DNA of 64,000 nt. Origin: Ascarosepion bandense (Eukaryota > Mollusca > Cephalopoda > Sepiida > Sepiidae). Below are positions 42,240-52,670 of this stretch, in pieces. Every line of letters begins with the position of its first letter. Position 1 is the stretch's first letter. Under the pieces are notes generated by a model, which was given only the letters and a program-made list of their open reading frames with translations, ran no database searches and was not told where the DNA came from. The position numbers and the translations under genes were made by a program. The stretch lies in assembly GCA_037127315.1 (NCBI GenBank), contig JBBBDQ010000447.1:221501-285500 (forward strand), written 5' to 3'.

Positions 42240-42620
42240 GTATTTTTTACGGTATTTAAAAATCTTCAACAATTCCATATTTTCGATAATGCACACCTCC
42301 ACGTGATCACATATCTTAACGCGTGCATGTTGTTTACATCATTATTTCCCTTGTATTTTTAAAAAATTTTCTTAACGTCTATTTAGTTTCTTCAAAATGT
42401 CGTAACACGTTTCCTGCTACAAGGCAATTTTTGATGTTTAAACTGTAAGTTTGACCCTGATGATGAATAATGACGTTCGAAAGTACTCGGATAGCCTTTA
42501 GAGAATTATTACATAAATATAATTCGGAAATAAAATGCCTCATTAGAAAATATGAGAAAATACAAAAGAAAATCTGCAAGACTATGTTGTCTCTATCGTT
42601 TATTACACAACGTGTTTAAA
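42240..42620. repeat. Dispersed repeat shared with 37,429-37,825
   Basis: Same ~380-bp unit. It carries CCTGATGATGAA...TTCGAAAG at about 42,456-42,484, again a CTGATGA-U-stem-GAAA arrangement. Confidence 0.75.
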
Positions 42621-42644
42621 AGAAAAGATGTTGCCAAAATATAT

Positions 42645-42953
42645 GTCAGTCAGTTAAGTGCCATACGTGAAACACGCTTGAGCGATCATGTCTCGAAAGA
42701 GACATGACTGACTGGATAGAAGATTATCCCGCAGTAGGTTGCCATTGCTTTCTGCGGTAGACTGGTTGCCGACCAAGGCTACAGAACCCTATCTGTCCTG
42801 TTATTTAACCCATAACTGGAAGGAAGAGACGGATTAATACCTTTCCCAAGGGTATTTGCGCGTAAGTGAATACAATGGAATCAACTGGAATTCGAACTCG
42901 GCTCCCCGGTTTCTCGTTCCGAGCCGATATCCACTGTACCACAACGCACATCC
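42645..42953 (-). repeat. tRNA-type SINE (family 1), full length
   Basis: Complete minus-strand copy. The head on the plus strand shows GGAATTCGAACTCGGC (B-box inverse) and CCGATATCCACTGTACCACA (A-box inverse). Confidence 0.85.
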
Positions 42954-43382
42954 TAGGACTTAATAGTAAATCTTAACCAATTTTTTTTTGTGGATGATGG
43001 CAATGTCTCTTTGCACTAATGCTACCAGGTTGGCAGTTTTCTGGTTGCTGCTTTCAACTGATAGATCGAAGCTCTTACTCCTGCGTAGCGTCTTCAGCTG
43101 CTGCTCTGATAAACAGCTGCATAATACCGGGGTTCTTGCAGGGCCATTATGCGTATGGATAGTGTCACTGCAATCAATTCCGATCAACAAATGTGGAGTC
43201 ACACTAGGCTGCAGTCTAAAACAGTTCTATTTCTACACATGTCTCAGTCGATTACCACTTGCTCTACCCCTACTGGGGACCTTGTCTTACCAAAATAACC
43301 CAAATGAATATTCCCACCCAAAGATATAAATCTAAACCAACCACAAAAATATCACCTAAACCCCTTAATATTTTGTAATATT
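42954..43382. other. Unclassified, possible retroelement fragment
   Basis: Frames on both strands are open for 80-113 codons. The minus-strand one has PHLLIGIDCSDTI, reminiscent of an aspartic-protease-flanking segment of LTR retroelements, but too short to assign. Confidence 0.2.
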
Positions 43383-43383
43383 T

Positions 43384-43645
43384 TGAGCATCAGGAAGAGA
43401 CAACTAAAATTCCTGAGACATGCAATGAGGAAGGAGAGCTTGGAGAACCTGTTACTAACAGTCCAGATAGAGGGAAAAAGAGACAAAGAAAATCAGCGGA
43501 CAACATATTTGAAGGGCCTGAGCAGGTGGATGACAAAACGGGTTTTGCGTGGTCTTACAGGAGAAAGTGTGCTGATAGTGGGCCTGGAAGGCTATGATCG
43601 CCTACGTCCTGAAAGAACAAAGCATATAGAAAAAGAAGATGGTAT
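43384..43645 (+). pseudogene. RTE-like LINE, 3' end
   Basis: SIRKRQLKFLRHAMRKESLE, LTVQIEGKRDKE and LSRWMTKR, then a decayed C-terminus and a poor A/G tail (about 43,625-43,640). 5' truncated at the SIRKRQ segment, as at 36.8 kb. Confidence 0.75.
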
Positions 43646-43984
43646 ACGTACCAACTTTTGCAGTGTAGAATCTTTTCTCTACAAAAGGTAACAAGACATC
43701 CTAACTCTCTGCAAAACTAATTGTAACTCCACAATCATGGTGACCTTTTTCTTCTTTAGGAATGATTCAGTGTCCATATGCATGGCCTCGGTCTTTGCGT
43801 CAGCAAACATGTCACTGGCTTTGGTGATTTCCTGACCATTCATAAATCTTCCTTCGTCTCTCTTTGTTAAATTCAGTTAGCTATTTTTTTTCTTTCTCTA
43901 CCGATACCCTTTCTTTCCTTACAAGCACTTCCTAGACAGTATTTCTATAAATATAGACAGACATTTCCCTCTTATTAGTTTGCT
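43646..43984. other. No feature recognised
   Basis: Unclassified sequence between two RTE pieces. Confidence 0.4.
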
Positions 43985-44835
43985 AGTAAAGAAAACTACA
44001 AGATCCCCTACAGAAGGTAGCTGAAGAGAGTGACAAGAAAGGACTACAAATAAACTGCAAGAAAACTGAATCCATAGTCATCAGCAAAAAAGGGCAGCCA
44101 AAAATGCTAATGACAGGTGAGGGATTCTAAAATCAAGCAGGTACAGAAATTTAAATACCTAGGAAGTATTCTAACAGAAGATGGAAAGTACAACACTGAG
44201 ATACGAAGGCCAATTGTCATGGCGAAAGAAGCATTCCAGAAGTTGAGTAAAGTAGGAAGTAACAAGACAATTTCACGAGAAACAAAGAAGAGAGTACTGA
44301 ATTGCTATTTGATGTCTGTTCTTCAATATGGCAAATGAATGCTGGACAATATCATCAAAGATGAAGGAAAGACTTGAAGCAACTGAAATGTGGTTCTACA
44401 GAAGAATGTTGGATATAAAGTGGAGGATCAGTACCATATTAAAATCAATACATAAAATGACCCCTCACTTTGTGGCCACAGCAGTTTCTATACATTGATA
44501 TTCCCGAGATCCAAAAGCACAAGGAAGCATTCCAGAAGTTGAGCAAAGTATTAAGAAACAGGATAATTTCGCTAGAAACAAAGAAGACAGTACTGGATTG
44601 CTATGTGATGTCGGTTCTTCAATATGGCAGTGAATGCTGGACAATATAATCAAAGATGAAGGAAAAACTTGAAGCAGCTGAAATGTGGTTCTACAGAAGG
44701 ATGCTGAGAATATCATGGACTGAGCATGTGAGCAATGATGAGGTTTTGGAAAGGATGGAGACGAAAAGTAAATTAATTCTGAGCATCAGGAAGAGACAAC
44801 TGAAGTTCCTGGGACATGTGATGAGGAAGCGGGGG
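43985..44835 (+). pseudogene. RTE-like LINE with internal repeat and palindrome insertion
   Basis: 43,985-44,410 covers the segment after YADD to EMWFYRR (KKGLQINCKKTES, IKQVQKFKYLGSILTEDGK, MAKEAFQKLSK). A ~57-bp palindrome sits at 44,416-44,471, then 44,525-44,835 repeats from AKEAFQKLSKV to FLGHVMRK. Two partial copies therefore lie in tandem. Frames are broken; the ending at 44,830 runs into unrelated sequence (GGGGGGTAGTAG). Confidence 0.75.
44416..44471. repeat. ~57-bp palindrome, copy 5 (LINE context)
   Basis: AAAGTGGAGGATCAGT faces AATGACCCCTCACTTT, followed by GTGGCCACAG as in other LINE-context copies. Confidence 0.7.
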
Positions 44836-45164
44836 GTAGTAGTGGTAGTCTGTTTCCGGTCTGCCGAAAACTGAAGCCGTCTTCTGGTTTTGTATTCAAA
44901 AATGCATTGCTCTTAATAACCTTTTCCTTCAAAAATGTATATTTTTCAATAAAAGTCTTCTTTTTATAATTTCATTATGTATTTGATCCCAGTTGGGGGG
45001 GGGGGTAACTATTTGCCCATAGCTATGACCAGCCTTTGAGATTTGAAAAAGAAAAGATCATGGCCCTCCACATCTTCCTAATGAGAAATGAACGTAATAT
45101 GAATCAATGGACTAAGATCACTTTTATGTACGGTGTCCCTTGGCACCGATTATGGCTCTCCACA
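44836..45164. other. Unclassified; SINE-like 3' material
   Basis: Includes a G-run (about 44,995-45,005) and 'cttcaaaaatgtat' text like that near 18,170 in inverse orientation. No gene seen. Confidence 0.35.
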
Positions 45165-45400
45165 ATGAATGTCTGTTATGTTTAATCATGAGTCGTTCTA
45201 AACATCGTATTTTGGCTTTAATTTCAGGTGAAAATAAAGACAAAAATTTTCCAACATTTGGATAATTTTTATTGTGTTGGTTCTAAGCTTTCGGCTCACA
45301 TGAGCCATCTTCAGAGAGGTTACGAGGACGTTAACATAAAAACATCCACCATCAGCGACGGTTTTATTTTGTGCTGACATAAATCTTTGCTAAGCAACAA
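45165..45400 (-). mobile_element. PLE family A terminal repeat, inverted
   Basis: Minus-strand copy of the terminal repeat and ORF start (GCTCACATGAGCC on the plus strand, MAHVSRKLR in the minus frame). It faces the next, forward copy head to head. Confidence 0.75.
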
Positions 45401-45404
45401 TGAC

Positions 45405-45589
45405 AACAATAAGCTTAGAAACAACTTAGTAAAAAATTATCCAAATGTTGGAAAATATTTGTCTTTATTTTCACTTGAAATTAAAGCGAGAATACGATGT
45501 TTAGAACGGTTCATGATTAAACACAATAGACATTCATTGTCCCTTATATTTAACAGTATATGCTTAGAAACTTCTCTGCTGCCTCGATA

Positions 45590-45595
<6 letters not shown>
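45405..45595 (+). mobile_element. PLE family A ORF start, forward
   Basis: Frame 45,387-45,674 reads NYPNVGKYLSLFSLEIKA, CLERFMIKHNRHSLSLIFNS and TSLLPRYT, then (TA)n at about 45,593-45,670. Confidence 0.75.
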
Positions 45596-45669
<74 letters not shown>

Positions 45670-45670
45670 T
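45593..45670. repeat. (TA)n microsatellite with GTA interruptions
   Basis: About 78 bp TA repeat at the usual PLE break position. Confidence 0.95.
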
Positions 45671-45714
45671 ATAAATTATATTTTAGAACATGTACATAAT
45701 TTTTCTATATATAT

Positions 45715-45770
45715 CCACGACAAAGGTACGTTTGTTTCGACATTGAATCTTCAATGTCTCATCAGGTGGT
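45715..45770 (-). ncRNA. Canonical type-I hammerhead ribozyme
   Basis: Minus strand, 5' to 3': helix I strand CCAC (45,769-45,766), CTGATGA (45,765-45,759), helix II GACATTGA / AGAT loop / TCAATGTC, GAA, helix III ACAAA / CGTACC loop / TTTGT, cleavage nucleotide C (45,719), helix I partner GTGG (45,718-45,715). All conserved core positions (CUGANGA, GAA, A15.1-U16.1, GUC triplet, G10.1-C11.1) are present. Predicted cleavage lies between 45,719 and 45,718. Hammerheads are known in PLEs and other retroelements; here one lies ~45 bp past a PLE fragment and (TA)n, in opposite orientation. Confidence 0.85.
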
Positions 45771-45779
45771 ATATACTGC

Positions 45780-46185
45780 TCATCTATTTTGAGTTCTCAA
45801 TTAAATGATTTTGTAATTCAATCCTCATGCTGGTACCCAGCATGGGGATTGAATTTGTCAGTTATACCCAGCATGGCAATTAAACAGACAATTATTATGC
45901 CACCAATTTCGTGAACCAATATTATAAAATACTATAATCAATTAAGCTACTGACAGTGTTGCGTTACTTGTTGCTATATTTTCCCAATTCAGGTCTATCA
46001 AATCAGATAAAATTTACCCAATTGAAATATCCATGAAAGAACTAATTTACTGTCTAGTATGAAAATTGTTTCTCTTATATTTTTAAGTGTTCACCACTAA
46101 TTGTTCTGTAATTTTTTTAAATGCAATCTTCCGACAAGATATTTTGTCTTTCATTCTTTATTATTCATGAATTGTATTGATTTGA
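45780..46185. other. No gene recognised
   Basis: A short tandem 'acccagcatgg' occurs near 45,835 and 45,868. Otherwise unclassified AT-rich sequence. Confidence 0.4.
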
Positions 46186-46189
46186 TTTG

Positions 46190-46550
46190 ATTTTGTTTTG
46201 GTTTGTTTTGTTTTATGCCATACCAACCCCAATGGGTTATTTAATGCCGACAGTTTTTTAGGATAGGTTCGTAGGAATTGAATATGTTTTTTTTTTAAGA
46301 AATCAATTTGTGCATCAGGCTTGGGTTTCTTTTGTTTTCCGGCATATCAACACTTTAATGGGTTATTTAATGCCGACAAGATTTTTAGGATAGGTCTCTA
46401 TGAATAGAAAATTTATTCTTTGTTGTAACAAATCAATTTGACATCAAGGTTGTGTTTATTTTTTCTCGACATATCAACACATCAATGATTTTGTTTTTAA
46501 AGCAGACAATATTTTAGGACAGATTTATACCAATAAAAATGTACTCTTTG
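46190..46550 (-). repeat. Tandem SINE 3'-domain units (three copies)
   Basis: Three ~121-bp units on the minus strand share GGCATATCAACAC/GGTTATTTAATGCCGAC and TTTAGGATAGGT (near 46,225, 46,345 and 46,465). The unit resembles the 3' domain of the composite SINEs (ATAAATGACCCGCC...TATGCC). Confidence 0.65.
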
Positions 46551-46554
46551 TAAA

Positions 46555-46832
46555 ACAGTGGAACGTCTACTTACGAAATTAATTCGTTCTGGAAGTCGTT
46601 TCGTAACGTGAAAATTTCACGCTAGGAAGTAGTGGAGAGTCATGTTTTTTTGTTTTCGTACAGGACATGGTACCCGGAATAATAAAATATCATTTCTGTT
46701 TTAGTAAGAATTTGAATGTGTGACGCTTTTTGCCCTAATCGGTTCCAAGCCCTCCAAATTTCGGACATAGATTTTTTATAAATTATAAAAATGCATCAAA
46801 ACCTGTAACAAATCCATGTTAGAATTAGATTA
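46555..46832. mobile_element. Tigger-like terminus, diverged unit
   Basis: CAGTGGAACGTCTACTTACG at 46,555 opens a diverged version of the terminal unit, followed by a block (GTAGTGGAGAGTCATG... AATTTGAATGT) that recurs at 48,115-48,205. Confidence 0.7.
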
Positions 46833-47414
46833 CAGTGGAACCTCTACTTACGAAATTAATTCGTTCTGGAAGTGGTTTCGTAACGTGAACATTTCGTAAG
46901 TAGAGATTCTTTTTACCCTACAAATGCCCTAATCGGTTCCAAGCCTCCCTAAATTCGGACATAATTTTTTTATAATTTATAAAAATGCATGAAAACCTGT
47001 AACAAATCCATGTTAGAATTAGATTACAGTGGAACCTCTACTTACGAAATTAATTCGTTCTGGAAGTGGTTTCGTAACGTGAACATTTCGTAAGTAGAGA
47101 TTCTTTTTACCCTACAAATGCCCTAATCGGTTCCAAGCCTCCCTAAATTTGGACATAATTTTTTTATAATTTATAAAAATGCATGAAAACCTGTAACAAA
47201 TCCATGTTAGAATTAGATTACAGTGGAACCTCTACTTACGAAATTAATTCGTTTTGGAAGTGGTTTCGTAACGTGAACATTTCGTAAGTAGAGATTCTTT
47301 TTACCCTACAAATGCCCTAATCAGTTCCAAGCCTCCCTAAATTCTGACATAATTTTTCTATAATTTATAAAAATGCATCAAAACCTGTAATAAATCCATG
47401 TTAGAATTAGATTA
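46833..47414. repeat. 194-bp tandem units made from a Tigger-like end
   Basis: CAGTGGAACCTCTACTTACG starts at 46,833, 47,027, 47,221 and 47,415, exactly 194 bp apart. Each unit contains an imperfect palindrome (TACTTACGAAAT...ATTTCGTAAGTA). Each CAGTGG is preceded by TTA. Confidence 0.95.
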
Positions 47415-47935
47415 CAGTGGAACCTCTACTTACGAAATTAATTCGTTCTGGAAGTGGTTTCGTAACGTGAACATTTCGTAAAACCTGTAACAAATCCATG
47501 TTAGAATTAAAGTACTGCACAATAAGCATAAAAATGAGAGTTGTACATAATGTAAAGAATAAAGAACAAAGAATAGAATAAAGAATAAAAAATATATTGA
47601 GTTTCTTGAATTTCGAAATGGCTTGTTGGTCCATGGGCTGGGAGGTACAGGTGGAGTTAGGTGGGAGGTACAGCACTTTCATAAACAAGAACTTCTCCAG
47701 GATATCATCTTCGAGGCCTGGTGAGCGGGCAGGGGCATTATCGAGAATAACGAGACACTTGAGGGGGCAATAAGTTGGACTCTGGAAGTTGCGAGTAGCA
47801 GTGCGTTTTTTGAAATATTCGCCTTTCGTATCCTGAAATTTATTTCGTAACAAGAGGCAATATTTTTCCTAAGAGGAGTTTCGTAACCTGAAAATTTCGT
47901 ATGTATAGCCTTTCGTAAGTAGAGGTTCCACTGTA
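47415..47935 (-). pseudogene. Tigger/pogo-like transposon with transposase fragment
   Basis: Bounded by inverted ends CAGTGGAACCTCTACTTACG (47,415) and its inverse near 47,915-47,934, with TA on both sides, the target dinucleotide of Tc1/mariner/pogo elements. The minus frame (47,853-47,600) encodes LKCLVILDNAPARSPGLEDD, FMKVLYLPPNST and QPMDQQAISKFKK, i.e. two catalytic-region motifs (LDNAPA and MDQ) of Tigger-type DDE transposases. The N-terminal DNA-binding part and first catalytic Asp region are deleted. Confidence 0.85.
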
Positions 47936-48194
47936 CATCATTCTGTAGATGAATTTTCATTGATATATATATATTTTTTATGTACGGTTTTTGTCGAAAG
48001 AGAAATGAATTGCGCTTTCTTAAAAAATGTATTAACAAATTAAATGAATAGTGGAACGAGATGTAGGAAAGATTGTGAAAAAATATATTTGTAAGAGCTG
48101 CAAAGGCTAGGATGTAGTGGAGAGTCATGATTTTTTGTGTTCGTATAGGACATGGTACTCGGAAAAATAAAATGTCATTTCAGTTTTAATACGA
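47936..48194. other. Tigger flank, duplicated block
   Basis: 48,105-48,205 repeats 46,618-46,715 (GTAGTGGAGAGTCATG, GACATGGTAC, AATTTGAATGT), so the same flank borders the array on both sides. Confidence 0.6.
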
Positions 48195-48402
48195 ATTTGA
48201 ATGTCTGTAAATGTGTGTGCAGATGTATGTGTGTTTGTCTATGTGTGGGTGTTGGTGTCTCTATGTGTGTATCTTTCTATGTGTGTCTCTATGGGTAAGG
48301 TTGTATGCCTGTGTGTGTCTCTGTGTCACACTATGTGTCTGTGTGTATCCGTGTGTATGTGTGTGCGCACGCGCGTGTGTGTATATGTGTGTGTGAATGA
48401 GA
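48195..48402. repeat. TG-rich imperfect microsatellite
   Basis: Irregular TGTGTC/TATGTG repeats; frames with CVCVCV-type text are artefacts. Confidence 0.9.
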
Positions 48403-49147
48403 GAAAGCAAAAATTAGAAAATTAATTCCTGATATCGACACTTTATCGTCTCCGGATTTTTCTCCGAAATTACGCCATAACCACGAGTCCACAAATAAAT
48501 ACATTTTGATTCACAAAATTAGCAAATGATTGATCCAGCTATCTGGCGGCAAAATGCATTACGACAGATGCCCTGGGTGAAAAGATAATTTCAATGTAAC
48601 CATAGCAGATTCTGTGGAATATGAGCTTGAAAACCACGCAATACGTCGTTAGAACATGCCACCAAATTCCAACCCAGGTTGGTTTTGGTCTTGTTATTAA
48701 CAGTATAATTAAAAATCACCTTTCACCAATTCGTTTTCTATTTATTGCATTAGATGTATAAATATTAAATATTGAAAAGACATTTATTTCAAAATAGCTT
48801 TTATTTCAAGGTTATTTGACAGACTAGTCAGTCACAAGGTTTAGTTAATCTTGTTTAGAGGTATACCAATATCTATGTGGGTTATTTATAATTTAAAAAC
48901 AATTTTATGGTATCTCTCTATATTTCTGATATGAGGTATTGCAATTATTATATATGAACCTATGAAAATAAATAGGTATATCCCAATTCTCATAAATACT
49001 TGGACATTTTTGTAAGATGGGTCATATTGCCGTTAAATCAACTCAGACGCAATTCCAACATAGTCGGACTCTGGTTTGGGCAGAGAGAAACACAAACTCC
49101 GCCGAAGAGTATTTTTACTACAAGAATAAATATTTTTATAATTTCAC
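48403..49147. other. No feature recognised
   Basis: Unclassified AT-rich sequence. Confidence 0.4.
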
Positions 49148-49861
49148 CAGCAGTATAGCCCGGTGTTGCTCGGGTGTAATGAAAGCTTTAAAATTAATCC
49201 ATGGTCCTTGAGCTCAGACGCTTTGGACACTAGGACGAAAGACTAAAAAGCAATAGTTGTTTCCAGTTAAAGCGAAACCGTAGACTGAAAGAAAAATGAA
49301 TGGATCTAAGTCAAATTTTCATTTCCTGGTATCGATATCAAATAAGATTTTTCGACGTAAACTGAATTTTGAAGACTAAATAAGTCCTCTGAGTAAATGG
49401 TATCATGGCTGAGACTAAGAACTACAATTATACCTACTTAGAGACAAACCCGAACCAAAAAGCAAAATAAAAGGGCTGAAGAAAACACAGACATACAAGC
49501 AGACACACACACACAAATATTTCTCCTTATATATATATATATATTTATATATATTATCGATTTTCTGCGCGATTGTAAGAACTGCAACCTTGAAACTGCT
49601 GAATATCGTTTCTTATATATTTGTGTATGAGTGTATCAAACTTGATTAAAATCGGACCGCTGTTTCTATAACCCGATTTTTTCGATTATCGATTTTCGAT
49701 ATTTATCGGGGATACCTCGACACAAAACCTAGCTAAGAACACTCGCAGACGCTTATAGTACAACTGTGTAAATTTTCAAGAAAATCGGTTCAGCTGTTTC
49801 GGAGTCTATAAGTAACGGACACACAGACACACACACAGTTCCATTTATAAATAAGTTTAGA
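49148..49861 (-). mobile_element. Helitron-like element, copy 5
   Basis: Complete body from the hairpin end (CAGCAGTATAGCCCGG) to AAATAAGTTTAGA; the 5' TC end is preceded by A on the minus strand, as expected for A|T insertion. Internal TA tract at about 49,528-49,556. Confidence 0.7.
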
Positions 49862-50348
49862 TAGCTATTGTTTTTTTAAAGGTTCACTAAAGTCCATAGC
49901 TAGGATCCTAACAGGTGCTACAACTCCTGGTCAAATGAACTGGGGAACAACAGACATTATAAGGTGGTTTCACGCTTCTCAATATATGCCATCTACCGAT
50001 CAGAGACCTTGCTGCCAGATATAGTTTATCGTCATGCCCAGGACTACAGGCACAAGGTGAATATTGCAGTATACCCAACGAGAATCGAAAATTCAACAGA
50101 GATTTTGTTTTAAGCGTGTTTGTTGTTAACCAGACTTTCTATGTCAATCTTTGGTTGTCAACAAAAGGGACAAGTCATATTAAGAGCTACGTATTCGGGG
50201 CGTCAGTGTCAGGTTGGTTCGTAGACGGAAACTGTGACACAGAAACTAGAAATCGTATAGAAACATGAAAAGATTTTTTCTGCAATTAAGGAAAGTATTA
50301 AGTAAGAACAAGACTTTGTGCAATTATCTATTCTCTTATATGAGAATG
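49862..50348. other. Unclassified; inverse match to 17.87 kb
   Basis: 49,985-50,045 (TTGCTGCCAGATATAGTTTA, TCGTCATGCCCAGGA) is the inverse of 17,868-17,915. No gene seen. Confidence 0.4.
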
Positions 50349-50653
50349 GGATGTGCATTGTGGTGCAGTGTATATCGACTCGGAACGACAAATCGGCAAG
50401 CCAAGTTCGAATTTCAGTTGAATTCCTTGCATTCACTTAAGCGCAAATACCCTTGGGAAAGGTAATAATCCGTCTATTCCCTCCAGTTATGGGTTAAATA
50501 ACAAGACAGATTGGGTTCTACAGACTTGGCTTACAACCAGTCTAAAAGCAATGGTAACCTACTGCGGAATAATCTGCCCAGTCAATCATGCCTCTTTCGA
50601 GACATGATCGCCTAAAGCATGTATCACCCATGGCACTTGACTGACTGACTCAT
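50349..50653 (+). repeat. tRNA-type SINE (family 1), full length
   Basis: Starts GGGATGTGCATTGTGG with A-box TGGTGCAGTG and B-box AAGTTCGAATTTC; ends CACTTGACTGACTGACT. Confidence 0.85.
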
Positions 50654-50734
50654 AACTTCACAAATGAAGAAATGAGACTTGAATCCACAGAGATGTGGTT
50701 CTATCGCCTGATAATAGTAATTGTATTTATATTA

Positions 50735-50994
50735 TTCCCCCACTGGAGCGAGATGTGACACAAGGCCTTTTTTTTAACGTGGAGAGCCTGAATGCGTACT
50801 AACGAGCGCAGCAACAAAAATTTCCCAGTCCCTGCAACCGTCGGTTACGCTGGCCCCTGTGACGAGCATCTGGTGCACACCTCTAGTGCAATGGAGTAGC
50901 GCGGCCGCGGGACACTGTTCCTTGCGACCGACGATAAACGACAGACTTTTCAGGAAAATGGAAACTTCAAGTCGTTGTGTCTCATAAATAAGAA
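50735..50994. other. GC-rich block, possible LTR
   Basis: Noticeably GC-richer than its surroundings (GCGGCCGCGG at 50,902). Its start (GAGATGTGACACAAGGCC) resembles GATGTGACACA(A/T)GG inside the gypsy LTR at 23.05-23.3 kb, so it may be a solo LTR of a related element. Confidence 0.35.
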
Positions 50995-51122
50995 CTAGCA
51001 GTATAGTCCGCCGTTGCTCGGGTGTAATGAAAGCTTTAAAACTAATCCATAGTCCTGGAGCTCAGAATCAGCCTAAAGAATATTTGAAATAATAAAATAA
51101 TTGCGACAATTTACTATTCGCA

Positions 51123-51126
<4 letters not shown>
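50995..51126 (-). mobile_element. Helitron-like element, copy 6 (3' end only)
   Basis: ACTAGCAGTATAGTCCGCCG to CAGAATCAG, then a short unrelated stretch and (TA)n. Confidence 0.65.
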
Positions 51127-51162
<36 letters not shown>

Positions 51163-51164
<2 letters not shown>

Positions 51165-51546
51165 TAACAGTATAGCCCGCCGTTGCTCGGGTGAAATGAA
51201 ATCTTCAAAACTAATCCATGGTCCTGGATCTCAGACTTTTTAGACGTTGGCACGAAAGACTAAAAAGCAATATTTGTTTCCAGTTAAAGCGAAACCGTAG
51301 ACTAAAAGAAAAATGAATGGATGTAAGTCAAATTTTGATTTCCTGGTATCGATATCAAATAAGTTTTTTTGTTGTAAACTGAATTTGGAAGGCTAAATAA
51401 GTCCTCTGAGTAAATGGTATCATGGCTGAGACTAAGAACTACAATTATACCTCCTTAGAGTCAAACCCGAAGCAAAAACTAAAATCAAAAGGCTGAAAAA
51501 AGATAGATATACAGGCAGATAAACAGACACACACACAAACATCTTG

Positions 51547-51605
<59 letters not shown>

Positions 51606-52310
51606 CAGGTCATGTCACGTTGGATACACCGGTTCTCGCTCGATCACCGAAGTTAAGCAACGCTGAGCTGTGCGGTGGATGTCGGCTTGGAGGGGGAAGT
51701 CGGTGTGCCGAGTTCCAATTTCAGTCGAGCACGCTGCATTCACTTGCGCACTAGTACCCTTGGGAAAGGTATTAATCCGTTCGTTCCCTCCAATTATGGG
51801 TTAAATAATTGAGGTCTGCTGTTCGTGCGATTTGTGGCAGTCATCTGCACCAATTGTTTGTTATCAGCAGTTCCAAGAAGTGTGGATGGTACTACACAAT
51901 GCCTTCACCACTATAAACAAATCTCTGTGTGGTTGTCTTGCTGGAAAAAGGTTGGACCCTCATACGTTGAACGCGACGGGAGAATCCATCATATATATAT
52001 ATATATATATATAAATGATTGATTTTCTGCACTATTGTAAGAACTGCAACCTTGAAACTTCTGAATATCGTTTCTTATGTCTTTGTCTATGAGTGTATCA
52101 AATTTGATTAAAATCGGACCACTCCTTCTATAAACTGATTTTTCGATTATCTATATATATCGGGTGTACCTCAACACAAACATGGCTAAGAACACTCGCA
52201 AATGCTTATAGTATAAAAATTTTCGCCGTTTCGGAGTCTATAGGTAACGGACACACACACAGACATACAGACAGACAGATACAAAGTTACATTTATAAAT
52301 AAGTTTAGAT
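51163..52310 (-). mobile_element. Helitron-like element, copy 7, with nested SINE
   Basis: Hairpin end at 51,163 (ACTAACAGTATAGCCCGCCG) and TC end at 52,309. The central TA tract (51,549-51,603) is followed by a ~390-bp insert containing a 5S/tRNA SINE, then (TA)n again and the rest of the body from 52,019. Confidence 0.7.
51606..51812 (+). repeat. 5S/tRNA composite SINE with shortened 5S part
   Basis: 5S-like TCATGTCACGTTGGATACAC, GCTCGATCACCGAAGTTAAG, CAACGCTGAGC, then an immediate jump into a tRNA-like head (TGCGGTGGATGTCGG, GAGTTCCAATTTC) and the CCCTTGGGAAAGGTATTAAT block. The 3' half of 5S is missing at the fusion point. Lies within the TA-rich centre of a Helitron-like element. Confidence 0.75.
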
Positions 52311-52670
52311 TTACTTTCCTTTTTGCTGATCGTTTCCCTTACGGTGACCGTCTTGATTACTACATTCACCGCCAACGTGTAGGTTCAGGACTAGAATCAT
52401 ACAGTTTTAGCAAAGCCTGCTCCTGTCATCCATTCTCGGTTGCAGTTTGGCTTGGCAAATTTTGGTTGGAAGCGAGAGAAAATCAAAGTAGAAATCAGAA
52501 TAGAAGAAAGTATCGATGGCGTGAATTTGTTTAAGGCAGATCACAACTTATAAGGAAGCGACCTACACATTTGATTTCATGACCTTTTCTCTGCAGTATA
52601 TATGGATTGAAACTACAGCGGACAGCTGCCGACTCTGTTGTAATTTCGAGTACATATCCGACATGCGTGG
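52311..52670. other. No feature recognised
   Basis: Unclassified; ends where the 5S array begins. Confidence 0.4.
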
